From contig CAMEJM010000004.1 in the NCBI GenBank assembly GCA_945920215.1, forward strand, positions 1 through 64,000: a stretch of DNA of 64,000 bases. Direction: 5' to 3'. The position numbers and the translations under genes were made by a program. Every line of letters starts with the position of its first letter. Position 1 is the first letter of the stretch. Below the pieces are notes generated by a model, which saw nothing but the letters and a program-made list of their open reading frames with translations, had not been told where the DNA came from and searched no databases. Positions 17,832 through 27,400 of this stretch are shown piece after piece. The DNA comes from an uncultured bacterium. GTDB taxonomy: Bacteria; Bacillota; Clostridia; Oscillospirales; CAG-272.

Positions 17832-18203
17832 ATGCGCTTGTTGAAACGACTCGGCATATTGTTTCTGTCCGCTATGATTCTGACTTCTTTGATTTCCTGC
17901 GGTAAGGACGAAATAGTATTGCCGCCACATCAACACACTTATTATGGAAAACATATCGCAGGCAATTGTCAGGTGAAAGGATACATGGAATATACCTGCG
18001 CTTGCGGTGATACTTACCACGGCGAAGAGGACGCCGAATACGGTGAGCATACCTTTGTTGAGGACCCTGTTCCCGTTCGAGTTGCCACGCAGGATACCCC
18101 CGGCATCAAAAGACGGTATTGCACCGTTGACGGCTGCTCTGAGGTTGAATACTACAATTATGAATGGCAACCGAATGACTTACCGGATACGGAATTTGAT
18201 TAA
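17832..18203 (+). CDS. Small lipoprotein with Cys/His ribbon-like modules
   Basis: A 123-aa predicted lipoprotein of unknown function. A basic start and hydrophobic segment end in the lipobox LISC, with Cys23 as the expected lipidated residue. The mature part has two imperfect modules of the pattern His-x(n)-Cys-x(3)-Gly-x(4)-Cys-x-Cys-Gly and Arg-Arg-Tyr-Cys-x(4)-Cys, a ribbon-like repeat I associate with clostridial surface proteins; it could bind metal or form disulfides. GGAG lies upstream of the ATG at 17832, which also gives the clean signal peptide; the longer in-frame start would disrupt it. It is followed after 21 nt by a small membrane protein. Confidence 0.78.
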   Translation: MRLLKRLGILFLSAMILTSLISCGKDEIVLPPHQHTYYGKHIAGNCQVKGYMEYTCACGDTYHGEEDAEYGEHTFVEDPVPVRVATQDTPGIKRRYCTVDGCSEVEYYNYEWQPNDLPDTEFD

Positions 18204-18224
18204 CATCTCCCGAAAGGAACCGCT

Positions 18225-18440
18225 ATGAATCGTCGACAGGATCGGATGGATCCCCATGTAAAGAAGCCTCTGCCAAAATGGGTGAAGCCCGTTATCATTA
18301 CCTTTGTCTCTCTTCTCGCCGTCGCCGCCATTGTGGCGGGAGTTCTCCTGCTGACGCATGACGACCGTACGGACGACGGCATCTATAAAAATCCCTCCGC
18401 TCCGATAGATGAGTTGCCTTATGACGATTTTGATAATTGA
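18225..18440 (+). CDS. Small single-pass membrane protein, unknown
   Basis: A 71-aa product with a basic N-terminal tail rich in Arg, Lys and Pro (residues 1-21), one strong transmembrane helix (about 22-44) and a short acidic tail (DDRTDDG, then DELPYDDFDN). By the positive-inside rule the tail should be outside. GAAAGGAA precedes the ATG. It lies 21 nt after the lipoprotein gene and before a strong terminator, so the two form a bicistronic unit whose products would both sit at the membrane surface. I recognise no family. Confidence 0.72.
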   Translation: MNRRQDRMDPHVKKPLPKWVKPVIITFVSLLAVAAIVAGVLLLTHDDRTDDGIYKNPSAPIDELPYDDFDN

Positions 18441-18457
18441 ACCCCTATCTTTATTTG

Positions 18458-18490
18458 AAAAGAGCGCTGTGCACTGCACGGCGCTCTTTT
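18458..18490 (+). terminator. Bidirectional terminator between the lipoprotein pair and leuS
   Basis: A long stem pairs 18458-18467 with 18481-18490 and continues inward through GTGC/GCAC with one bulge. It has A-runs on the left arm and T-runs on the right, and serves converging transcripts, the lipoprotein pair on plus and leuS on minus. Confidence 0.85.
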
Positions 18491-18502
18491 CTTTGATTTA
18501 AC

Positions 18503-20908
18503 TTACCCTTTCACAACAAGGTTCAATATCTTATTCGGAACATAGATTTCTTTCACAATGGTTTTGCCTGCAAGGGCTGCGATCACCTTTTCATCTGCTT
18601 TTGCAATGGCGAGTGCCTGATCGGCTTCGCAGTTGAACGGAATGGAAATGACACTTCTCATCTTACCGTTTATCTGCACGCCGATATCCACTGTTTCATC
18701 GACTGTTTTGGATTCGTCAAACTCCGGCCAAGCGGCAAGCGAACACAGTCCGGTATTCCCCATCTGTTCCCAAATTTCCTCGCAGATATGCGGCGCAAAA
18801 GGACACAGGATACGGACAAATACAGACAGCTCATCCAAGGTCATCGTACCGATTTCTTCCGCGTCGTTGAGGAAGCTCATCATCGCGGCAATAGCTGTGT
18901 TGAACTTCATGTCTTCTATGTCGCCGCTGACCTTGCGGACTGTCTTATGAAGCTTGGAATTGAGCTTCGGCGTCTCTCCTCTGCCTTTGGCAATTGAGGG
19001 CAAATCAGCAATTCTTTCAAGGAAGCGCTTACAGCCGCGGACACTGGACTCGGACCAGGGTGCAGCGGAACCATAATCGCCCATAAAGAGAATATAGACG
19101 CGCAGCACGTCTGCGCCCAGCTCGTCTACCACGTCGTTGGGGTCCACAACATTGCCTTTGGATTTACTCATCTTCTCCCCGTCGGGACCGAGAATAAGCC
19201 CCTGCGCGCTTCTCTTTGCATACGGCTCATCAGTCGGAACAACGCCGATGTCATAGAGAAACTTATGCCAAAAGCGGGAATAAATCAGGTGGCGCGTCAC
19301 GTGTTCCATACCGCCGTTGTACCAGTCGACAGGCAACCAGTATTTCAACTGTTCCGGGTCGGCAAAGGCATTCGTGTTGTGTGGATCGATATACCGCAGG
19401 TAATACCAAGATGAACCTGCCCATTGCGGCATGGTATCGGTTTCTCTGCGCGCTGCGCCTCCGCAGCGGGGGCACTTGCAATTCACAAAGCTCTCCACCT
19501 TGGCAAGCGGGCTTTCACCGCCCTCACCGGGGGCAAAATTCGTCATTTCCGGCAGTTTCAGGGGCAACTCGTCATACGGCACGGGAACCATGCCGCACTT
19601 CGGGCAATGTACAATCGGAATGGGCTCTCCCCAATATCTCTGGCGGTTGAACGCCCAGTCCTTCATCTTGTACTGCACGCCGCCTTCACCGATTCCTTTT
19701 TCCGTCAGATAATCGATCATGCGGGCAATCGCATCCGCTTTGTTATGCATTCCGTTGAGGAACCCGGAGTTGATCATTTCGCCCTCACCGATATAAGGCT
19801 CGCGGGAGATGTCTCCTCCGCGGATGACCTCAACCATATCGATGCCGAATTTCTTGGCAAACGCGTAGTCACGGTCATCGTGAGCGGGCACAGCCATAAT
19901 GGCGCCGGTGCCGTAACTCATCATGACGTAATCGGAGATGTAAATCGGAATTTCACGCCCGCTGACCGGATTTATTGCCGTAATTCCCTCAATTTTGACG
20001 CCGGTCTTGTCCTTGACAAGCTGTGTACGTTCAAACTCGGTTTTCTTGGCGCACTCGTTCTTGTACGCGTCCAGCGCGTCAATGTTGGAGATGGAAGAAC
20101 GGTACTTTTCAATCAAAGGGTGCTCCGGCGCGATGACCATAAAGGTCACGCCGAACAACGTATCCGGGCGGGTCGTGTATATGCGCAGCTTGTCGTCCAG
20201 ATTCTTGAGCGAGAAATTCACGAACGCACCGCGGGACTTCCCGATCCAGTTGATCTGCTGCTGCTTAATATTGAGAGGATAATCGACTGTGTCAAGCCCT
20301 GAAAGCAAGCGGTCGGCGTATTCGGTAATGCGCAGATACCACACATCCTTTGACTTCTGAATAATATCGGATTTACAGATATCGCATTTACCGCCTTGAC
20401 TGTCCTCATTGGAAAGGACAACCTTACAGGAGGGGCAATAGTTGACGAGTGCCGTGCTGCGGAACACAAGCCCTGCGTCAAACATCTTGAGGAAGATCCA
20501 TTGCGTCCACTTATAATAGTCCTCCTGCGTCGTGTCGATGACTCTTGTCCAATCGAAAGAGAAGCCGACGCGTTTGAGCTGCTGCGTGAATTTTTCAATA
20601 TTGCGGTCGGTTACCGTACGCGGGTGAATACCGGTTTTGATAGCGTAATTCTCTGTCGGAAGCCCGAATGCGTCGAAGCCGATCGGGAAAAGAACATTAT
20701 ATCCCTGCATTCTTCTCTTACGGCTGATCACCTCAAGCCCGCTGTACGCTTTGATATGCCCGACGTGCATACCTGCCCCGGAGGGGTACGGGAACTCGAC
20801 AAGAGAATAGAATTTGGGTTTGGAGGTGTCTGTACTTGCCTCAAAGGCATGGGCGTCTGCCCACCGTTTTTGCCACTTTTCTTCAATGGTGCGAAAATCG
20901 TATTTCAT
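18503..20908 (-). CDS. leuS: Leucyl-tRNA synthetase
   Basis: Class I aminoacyl-tRNA synthetase that charges tRNA-Leu, with an editing domain against near-cognate amino acids. The HIGH-type motif is PYPSGAGMHVGH, and KMSKS lies in GEKMSKSKGNVVDPND. The CP1 editing domain shows IYTTRPDTLFGVTF and YGTGAIMAVPAHDDRD. A zinc-like Cys cluster lies in SCKVVLSNEDSQGGKCDIC. Length is 801 aa from the ATG at 20908, preferred because GAGGA precedes it, while the in-frame ATG 30 nt upstream has no ribosome-binding site and would nearly overlap rsfS. It is the last gene of the 17-kb minus-strand run. Confidence 0.97.
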   Translation of the reverse strand: MKYDFRTIEEKWQKRWADAHAFEASTDTSKPKFYSLVEFPYPSGAGMHVGHIKAYSGLEVISRKRRMQGYNVLFPIGFDAFGLPTENYAIKTGIHPRTVTDRNIEKFTQQLKRVGFSFDWTRVIDTTQEDYYKWTQWIFLKMFDAGLVFRSTALVNYCPSCKVVLSNEDSQGGKCDICKSDIIQKSKDVWYLRITEYADRLLSGLDTVDYPLNIKQQQINWIGKSRGAFVNFSLKNLDDKLRIYTTRPDTLFGVTFMVIAPEHPLIEKYRSSISNIDALDAYKNECAKKTEFERTQLVKDKTGVKIEGITAINPVSGREIPIYISDYVMMSYGTGAIMAVPAHDDRDYAFAKKFGIDMVEVIRGGDISREPYIGEGEMINSGFLNGMHNKADAIARMIDYLTEKGIGEGGVQYKMKDWAFNRQRYWGEPIPIVHCPKCGMVPVPYDELPLKLPEMTNFAPGEGGESPLAKVESFVNCKCPRCGGAARRETDTMPQWAGSSWYYLRYIDPHNTNAFADPEQLKYWLPVDWYNGGMEHVTRHLIYSRFWHKFLYDIGVVPTDEPYAKRSAQGLILGPDGEKMSKSKGNVVDPNDVVDELGADVLRVYILFMGDYGSAAPWSESSVRGCKRFLERIADLPSIAKGRGETPKLNSKLHKTVRKVSGDIEDMKFNTAIAAMMSFLNDAEEIGTMTLDELSVFVRILCPFAPHICEEIWEQMGNTGLCSLAAWPEFDESKTVDETVDIGVQINGKMRSVISIPFNCEADQALAIAKADEKVIAALAGKTIVKEIYVPNKILNLVVKG

Positions 20909-20934
20909 GTTTTCTATGTCCTCTTTTAATGATT

Positions 20935-21330
20935 TCAAACAGAAGGTTCTGCCGGAGTCAGAGCCGAGACGTCAATTTCGTTCTCCTGCTTCCACAATCG
21001 CTCCAGATGATAAAAATCGCGGGAAGTTTGATCAAAAATATGCACAATTACGCTTAAAAAATCAAGCAGGATCCATGCGCCTCCATCTCTGCCCTCCATG
21101 GCACGGAGAGGGACGTTGCGCAGGGACATTTCATAATCAATGTCATCCGCGAGCGATTTGACGTGCGTTGCGGATCTGCCCGTTGCAAGCAAATGAAAAT
21201 CGGTCAGGGACGCGTCGTCTGTTACGGCGTAGAGCCGAATATCCCGCGCTCCCTTCATCCAGAGCAAACGCACAATCTCCTCGGCAATTTCTCTCGGTGT
21301 CGCGTTTGACATATCGGGTTTTTGTTCCAT
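20935..21330 (-). CDS. rsfS: Ribosomal silencing factor RsfS
   Basis: RsfS (Iojap/YbeB family) binds L14 on the large subunit and blocks 30S joining when nutrients are scarce. The family segment DIRLYAVTDDASLTDFHLLATGRSATHVKSLAD is intact, and the C-terminal WILLDFLSVIVHIFD is diagnostic. Length is 131 aa with a slightly extended tail. Its place between yqeK and leuS is the classical nadD-yqeK-rsfS arrangement. GGAG lies 12 nt before the ATG. Confidence 0.95.
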   Translation of the reverse strand: MEQKPDMSNATPREIAEEIVRLLWMKGARDIRLYAVTDDASLTDFHLLATGRSATHVKSLADDIDYEMSLRNVPLRAMEGRDGGAWILLDFLSVIVHIFDQTSRDFYHLERLWKQENEIDVSALTPAEPSV

Positions 21331-21353
21331 ATTGTATTGTTTCTCCTATCGGT

Positions 21354-21995
21354 TTAAGAGATTGTTTCCGTCGGATAAATGCCGCTTCTGCGGCAAATGT
21401 CGCGGTAAGCCCTGACGGTTTCTTCGTCAATGGGTAACTGCCGCTCCTTGAGGAAACGAATGGTGTTTTCCAAAACTCTGCGGACTACTCCGTCCAGATG
21501 TTCGCTGGAGCAAAGAATATCCTGCGGGACATTCCAGAATGCTTCCCGCATGGCGCGGCAATCAGGGTAATGCCTGCCGATTTCGATATAATCCGCCAAA
21601 AAAATGATTTTATCAAAAATGCTCATATTTTCGGAGCCGGTGGTATGAACCTGCACCGCATGAATGATACGCGGCGTGGCAAATGCGGGGAATTCACGCG
21701 GGATGAGAGCCGCCGCCGTATGCCCGTGCAATATCTGCGGAGCTTCCTCCTCCGCTTTCATATGCGGAAGCCCCATGGCGCGCATCAGTTTGATCTGTTC
21801 CGCATCGGTAAAGGACTTTGTCAGGTCGTGCAGAATAGCGGCTGCGCGCAGCTCGCTGATAGAATCGGGTTCCAGCAGCTCCCCAAGCGCCGCGGCTTCC
21901 CGTTCCACACCAAGGGTATGCCGAAAGCGAGCGGTGGTTTCGCGTTTTTCAACCTCCGATCGCAGTTGACTTAACTGCTCTTCCGTATAGTTCAT
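21354..21995 (-). CDS. yqeK: HD-domain hydrolase YqeK
   Basis: YqeK-family HD phosphohydrolase, a predicted symmetrical Ap4A hydrolase (known for the family: cleaves diadenosine tetraphosphate to ADP). The metal-binding His and His-Asp residues appear in RHTLGVEREAAALG and AAILHDLTKSF. Later motifs are HGHTAA and IIHAVQVHTTGSENMS, then IIFLADYIEIGR. Length of 213 aa is typical. The start overlaps the nadD stop by 4 nt (ATGA), coupling the two genes. Confidence 0.93.
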   Translation of the reverse strand: MNYTEEQLSQLRSEVEKRETTARFRHTLGVEREAAALGELLEPDSISELRAAAILHDLTKSFTDAEQIKLMRAMGLPHMKAEEEAPQILHGHTAAALIPREFPAFATPRIIHAVQVHTTGSENMSIFDKIIFLADYIEIGRHYPDCRAMREAFWNVPQDILCSSEHLDGVVRRVLENTIRFLKERQLPIDEETVRAYRDICRRSGIYPTETIS

Positions 21996-22597
21996 CGGTA
22001 CAGCCCCTTTTCATTGATATATGCGGCGACAGAATCCGGTAAAAGAGCCGGGTGTACTTCTCCCGCTTGAATTTCACGGCGAATATCACTGGAACTGACC
22101 TCACATACAGGTGCCGACAGGAACGTGACTTCTTTTCCGAAACGTGCGGCATATATCGCGTTTTTCTCCTGCAAAAGTCGATATGTTTCAGTATCGCTTT
22201 CTCTGCGTATGCAGTACAGGTCGGCAAGTTCAAATATCCGCTTGGGTTCATGCCATTCATCGAGCGTGAGCATCATATCGGTACCGCAAAGAAAAGCGAT
22301 CCGACGCCCCGGCATCGAGAGTGCCGTAAGCGTATCTGCGGTATAACTTTTGCCGCCTCGCTTGATTTCCATGTCAGACACCTCGGTGTGCGATAAATGA
22401 GCGAATGCCAGACGGCACATTTCAAGCCGCTCTTCAGGCGACGCTTCCCCGTCCGCCGCCTTATGCGGTGGAACGAAAGTCGGGACAATCATAAGCCTGT
22501 CCGGCTTGACAGCCGCCAGGAATACTTCCGCTGCCCTCACATGCCCCCGATGCGGCGGAGAAAAGGTCCCGCCGAAGACGCCCAGCGTTTCAGACAT
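21992..22597 (-). CDS. nadD: Nicotinate-nucleotide adenylyltransferase
   Basis: Adenylates nicotinate mononucleotide with ATP in NAD synthesis. The start at 22597 was chosen because it gives the family N-terminus with the phosphate-binding motif GGTFSPPHRGH and has AGAGGA nine bases upstream; a longer frame to 22732 would overlap yhbY entirely. The SSSDIRREI motif and a C-terminal SVAAYINEKGLY complete the family pattern. Product is 201 aa. It overlaps yhbY by 8 nt and yqeK by 4 nt. Confidence 0.96.
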   Translation of the reverse strand: MSETLGVFGGTFSPPHRGHVRAAEVFLAAVKPDRLMIVPTFVPPHKAADGEASPEERLEMCRLAFAHLSHTEVSDMEIKRGGKSYTADTLTALSMPGRRIAFLCGTDMMLTLDEWHEPKRIFELADLYCIRRESDTETYRLLQEKNAIYAARFGKEVTFLSAPVCEVSSSDIRREIQAGEVHPALLPDSVAAYINEKGLYR

Positions 22598-22883
22598 CGA
22601 TTTCAATCCTCTTATGCTTCTCGGACTCGCGGTACAAAACAAAGCGATTGCCGACAACCGCAACCATGTCGGACTCTGTTGCCTCGGCAAGTACGCTTGC
22701 CGCTTCTGCCGCGGTATATTCGCAGTTATCAAGCGTTTTTACTTTGATTAATTCTCTTGCTTCCAATGCATTGGATATCTGCTTTGCAATTTCCTCGCTC
22801 AGCCCGCCTTTCCCTATCTGAAAAATCGGGGTAAGCTGATTGGAAAGCCCGCGCAGATACGCGCGCTGTTTACTGCTCAACAT
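22590..22883 (-). CDS. yhbY: CRM-domain RNA-binding protein YhbY
   Basis: Small CRM-domain protein associated with pre-50S ribosomal particles. The family motif GKGGLSEEIAKQISNALEARELIKVK contains the Gly-x-x-Gly loop, and VVGNRFVLYR is typical of the C-terminal end. Length is 97 aa from the ATG at 22883, chosen for GGGAG five bases upstream. It sits between rdgB (7-nt overlap) and nadD (8-nt overlap). In many Firmicutes yhbY follows obgE; here obgE is not in the window. Confidence 0.94.
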   Translation of the reverse strand: MLSSKQRAYLRGLSNQLTPIFQIGKGGLSEEIAKQISNALEARELIKVKTLDNCEYTAAEAASVLAEATESDMVAVVGNRFVLYRESEKHKRIEIDV

Positions 22884-23506
22884 ATGGACTCCCTTTCCCG
22901 ACTGTCGCAAAGCCGTTTTTCCAGCTCTGCGGCAAATTTCTCCGCCGCGATGCCGCGGTGGCTGATTTGATTTTTTTCCGCAAGGGAGGCTTCCCCGAAA
23001 GTTTTTGCAATGGAAGGCACGTAGAAGAGGGGATCATATCCGAAGCCGCCGCTTCCGCGGTACTCGTCCAGAATCACACCGTGGCACTCCCCGCGCACCG
23101 TAAAACTCTCTCCGCTCGGAAAAACGCAGGCAATCGCGCAGACATAATGTGCGTCGCGGTTTTCTTTCCCGGCAAGATTTTTCAAAAGCAGTTGGTTGTT
23201 ATCTTCATCGCTGCCGTGACCGCCGCTGTAACGGGCGCTGTATATGCCGGGGGCGCCGTCAAGGGCGTCAACGGAAAGCCCCGAATCATCCGCAAAGGTG
23301 ATATATCCGAGCGCCGCGCCGCATTTGGCTTTTATCAGGGCGTTTTCTTCAAATGTGGTGCCCGTTTCTTCAATCTCGTCATGATAGCCGATATTGGAAA
23401 ACGAAAGCAGTTCATATGCGCCTATTTTATCTTTCAGACCTTCCAGCAACACGCGGAATTCATGGAGCTTATTCTGATTATGAGTGGCTAAGAGAAAACG
23501 TGTCAT
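22877..23506 (-). CDS. rdgB: XTP/dITP diphosphatase
   Basis: House-cleaning pyrophosphatase that removes non-canonical purine nucleotides (ITP, XTP) from the pool. The N-terminal LLATHNQNKLHEFR and the TTFEENALIKAK, ADDSGLSVDALDGAPGIYSARYSG and GYDPLFYVP motifs are the HAM1 family hallmarks. Length is 209 aa. The start overlaps the ftsY stop by 4 nt. It lies within the long smc-ftsY-rdgB-yhbY-nadD run. Confidence 0.96.
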   Translation of the reverse strand: MTRFLLATHNQNKLHEFRVLLEGLKDKIGAYELLSFSNIGYHDEIEETGTTFEENALIKAKCGAALGYITFADDSGLSVDALDGAPGIYSARYSGGHGSDEDNNQLLLKNLAGKENRDAHYVCAIACVFPSGESFTVRGECHGVILDEYRGSGGFGYDPLFYVPSIAKTFGEASLAEKNQISHRGIAAEKFAAELEKRLCDSRERESIC

Positions 23507-24408
23507 GAGAAAAGCGCCTCCGCAAACTTGTCGGCGTCAAAAGGCTGCATATCGTCAATTCCCTCGCCGACGCCGATGAATTTTACAGGGATATCCAAGG
23601 TGCGCTTAATGGAAAGGACAACGCCGCCCTTTGCGGTTCCGTCCAGTTTTGTCAGAATCAATCCTGTTATTTGGGCTGCTTCCTTGAATTCCTTGGCTTG
23701 CATAATCCCGTTCTGCCCGGTGGTCGCGTCCAATACCAAAAGGGTTTCACGGCTCGCGTCGGGCAACTCGCGGGAAATGACGCGGTTGATTTTAGCAAGC
23801 TCGTCCATGAGGTTCTTTTTGTTATGAAGTCGCCCGGCGGTATCGACAATGAGGACGTCCGCATGGCGGCTCTTGGCGGCATTGATTGCGTCAAAGACCA
23901 CGGCGGCGGAATCAGCACCCTCTCCTTGACGAATGAGATCTACTCCCGCACGGTTGCACCAAACGGCAAGCTGCTCTGCCGCCGCCGCGCGGAAGGTGTC
24001 CCCCGCCGCGACAATCACTTTTTTCTTCTGCCGTTTCAGTTCTGCGGCAATTTTACCGATGGAAGTCGTTTTACCGACGCCGTTGACGCCGATCACCAGT
24101 ATCACGGACGGTGCGGTATCGAGGTGCAGACTGTCGTTCTCTCCCATCATGCCGCGCAGGATGTCATACAGCATCCGTTTGACCTCTTCCGGCTCCTTGG
24201 CGCGTGCGTCTTTCACCTGTTCACGGAGCTTATCGAGAATTTCCTCAGTCAACTCGACGCCGATATCCGCTTCGATCAACAGCTCCTCCAATTCGTCGAA
24301 CAAATCTTCGTCCACTCTGACGAAGTGTTTGAAAAGCGCGTCGATTTTACCGAAAATCGCATTTTTTGTTTTGGTCAGACCGTTTTTCAATTTTTCAAAA
24401 AAGCTCAT
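23503..24408 (-). CDS. ftsY: Signal recognition particle receptor FtsY
   Basis: SRP-GTPase that receives ribosome-nascent chain complexes at the membrane together with Ffh. The P-loop GVNGVGKTT is at residues 107-115 and is followed by DTFRAAAAEQL, DTAGRLHNKKNLMDEL and TKLDGTAKGG, all SRP-GTPase signatures. At 301 aa it is short because the acidic N-terminal A domain of proteobacterial FtsY is absent, as is common in Firmicutes; a short amphipathic N-terminus remains for membrane contact. It follows smc by 10 nt. The usual clostridial neighbours ylxM and ffh do not follow. Confidence 0.96.
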   Translation of the reverse strand: MSFFEKLKNGLTKTKNAIFGKIDALFKHFVRVDEDLFDELEELLIEADIGVELTEEILDKLREQVKDARAKEPEEVKRMLYDILRGMMGENDSLHLDTAPSVILVIGVNGVGKTTSIGKIAAELKRQKKKVIVAAGDTFRAAAAEQLAVWCNRAGVDLIRQGEGADSAAVVFDAINAAKSRHADVLIVDTAGRLHNKKNLMDELAKINRVISRELPDASRETLLVLDATTGQNGIMQAKEFKEAAQITGLILTKLDGTAKGGVVLSIKRTLDIPVKFIGVGEGIDDMQPFDADKFAEALFS

Positions 24409-24418
24409 ATGGACTCCT

Positions 24419-27400
24419 TTAATCCGTATCGGTCAGCTCGTGTTTCTTGGCTTCCATTTCCGCAATGTCAACACAAATGACTTTGGAAACACCCCGCTCC
24501 GGCATCGTGACGCCGTACAGGCGGTCGGCTATCTGCATGGTACCTCGGCGGTGGGTAATCAGGATAAACTGGGTATCGCTGCAGAAACGGCGGATGTATT
24601 CCCCGAGACGATAGACGTTCACTTCGTCCAGCGCCGCTTCCACCTCATCAAGGATGCAGAACGGCGTCGGGTGCAATTTCAGAATGGAGAAGAACAGGGC
24701 GATTGCCACAAAGGACTGCTCGCCGCCGGAAAGCAGAGACAGACTCTTGATGTTCTTGCCGGGAGGCGCCGCCTGAATCTCAATACCGGAGGTCAGCACA
24801 TTTTCCGGATCGGTCAGCGAAAGCTCGGCGGTACCGCCGCCGAACAGCTCACGGAATACCACGCCGAAATTCTGATTGATCTGCTCAAAAGAGGTGACAA
24901 ACGTATTTGCCATTTCCTCCTCGAGCTTTCGGATAATCTCACTCAGGTTATCAAAGGAATTCTTCAGGTCAACGTACTGTCCGTTCACCTCGTCGTATTT
25001 CGCCTTGATTTCGAGATAATCGGTGATCGCCGTGGGAGAATAACCGCCGATATTCCGCAACCGATTGTAACAGGAAATTGCCGTCTGGCGCATTTCTTTT
25101 TCGTTTTCCGGTGTCACCGGCGGATAATCCGCGGCAACCGCGTCCTCGTAACTCATCGCATACTCGTCGTGCAGACGGACCGAGAGCCGTTCCTGCTCCG
25201 CGCTGAGCTGCTCATACTTTGCCTGAATTTCAAAGAATGCACGGCCGGTGTTGTTTTTATCGTTTTCTTTGATCTTGATATAGTTGTTGATTTCGGTCAG
25301 TTTCTTATCGAAAGCAACCGTATCGCTCTGCAAGCCCTCGCGCGCGGATGTGAGATCGTTCAACTCCTGCTCCAGTTTTTCCTGCTGCGTCAGATTATCC
25401 GAATTTTCCTTATCCAACTCAAGGATGGTCCTGCGGAATTCCTCTGTGCGTTCTTCCTGTTGCTTCAGGTCATCCGCCAAAGTGCCGCTACGGCGGCGGG
25501 CATTCTCAATCATATCCGCGGCAGCCTGAATATCGCGGGCAATTTCCGCCCCGCGGATACCGATGGTCTGCGCCTTTTCCTGAAGTTTTTCGCGTTCCTC
25601 CTGCTGAGCGCCGAGACGGACGTTGACTTCTTCCCTGTATGCGCGCAGAGACGATACTTCCTCTTCTGATTTTGCAAGCTGCTTTTCCTTGGCGAGGATC
25701 TCGCCGTCGTTGATGCTTTGCATACCGACAATGGCGTTGTAATCCTCACGAAGCTTTTCCATCAAGTTTTCATTGGCAGCAAGACGGGCGTTGGCGGAGT
25801 CGAGCGCGGCAAATTGGCTGCGCGCCATGCTGTACATAATCTCCTTGTTCTGCTCCGCGTCGCCGATCGCATTGCGTGCGTCCGCCATGGCTGTATCAAT
25901 TTCCGCCTGTTTTGCCTCCAGTTTCCGGATTTCGGCGGCAATGCGCTCGGCTTCCTCCTGCAAATCGGCAATCTCGCCGTTGCGGGCAAGCAAGCCGGTG
26001 CCCTCGTTTTTCACGGAACCGCCGGTCATGGAACCGCCGACATTCATAATCTGTCCGTCAAGGGTCACCAAACGTACCTTATGGCGCAGGGTATTTGCCG
26101 CGGATACGGCATGCTCCAGCGTATCAAAAACAACGGTACGGGAAAGCAGCCATTCCACAATGGGACGGAACATGGGGTCCGAATCCACCAGCTTGTCCGC
26201 GCGGGAGACATAGCCCGCGAGTCTGGCGGCGGCGCGTATCTCATCGCTTTCATTGCCGGGGCGAATGGTGTTGACGGGTAAGAAAGTAGCGCGTCCCTTT
26301 TCTGTCCGTTTCAAAGCTTCAATTGCCGCTTTGGCGGTACGGTCGGTGTCTGTGACAATGTTCTGCGCGCTGGAACCCAGCGCCATTTCAATGGCGGTCA
26401 CATACTCTCTGTCAATTGTGACAAGACTTGAAAGCGGTCCGTAAATAGTGCCGCCGGGAATGCGGCCGTTCTCGTACTCGGTCATGACAACCTTGACGGA
26501 GCGGCTGTAACCGTCCATCTGGTCGATCATTCTCTGCAAATCGTTCGCCCGTGTGATTTTGGTATTGCGGCTGACACGCAGGCTGCCGATCTCTTCCACG
26601 CACTTTTCCCGCTCGCCGTTCAGACGCGCAATTTCCTCATTGCACTTGGCGATATGCTCGTCCTGCTCGGTAATTTTCGCTTTATAGCCGGAGGCGTTTT
26701 GTTCGCACAATGCCGCTTCCTGCCTGAGTTTTTCACCAGTCAGTTCATATTGTTCAATATCATGCGCCAAGGTCTCGCTTTTGTCGCGGTCGCTTTGACG
26801 TGCTTTTTTCAGAACATCCAAACGCACGCGCAAATCGGTGGCGTTGCTTTCAATGTCACCCAAACGCTTCAGAGTCTCGTTCAGCTCCGCTTCCAGCTCG
26901 CGGATGCGTTGCATGGCGCCCTGCTGTTCGCTGAGGACCTCCAGTTTTTCATCGGAGAGCTGCTCGGACTCTTTGATCAGTTCTTTGCGTTTTTCCTCAT
27001 AGGCGGATACTTCTTCGTTGACGTTCTCCTTTTGCGAAAGAAGCTCCTGCTTACGCCCTTCGCTCTGCGAAATCATGGCGTTTGCGTGACTGATTTCGCT
27101 TGCAATGACTTCACAGCGGTTATCCAGCTGATGGATCTGCTCCCGCACTTCATTGATATTTTGCAGGAGCCCCTCGCTTTTGAACAGACTGCGCGTACGT
27201 TCATCGTCCAAATCCGTCCGTTCCTGATACAGTTTTTCAACAGCTTTTGTCAGGGCGTCCAGATCCTCTTTCTGCGTTTCATAGGAAATACGCGCACGGC
27301 TGACGTCGTCGTGTATCTTCTGTGTGTCGTATAACCACAGCGCCACGTCAACCGCTTTCTTTTCCTCTTTGATTGCTTCTCCGCGTCGTGCCTTTTCCGC

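Noticed and set aside
23933..25669. 578-codon open frame on the plus strand, antisense to smc and ftsY
   Set aside because: It is the shadow of two well-conserved genes on the minus strand, is Ser- and Arg-rich without a recognisable domain, and has no ribosome-binding site.
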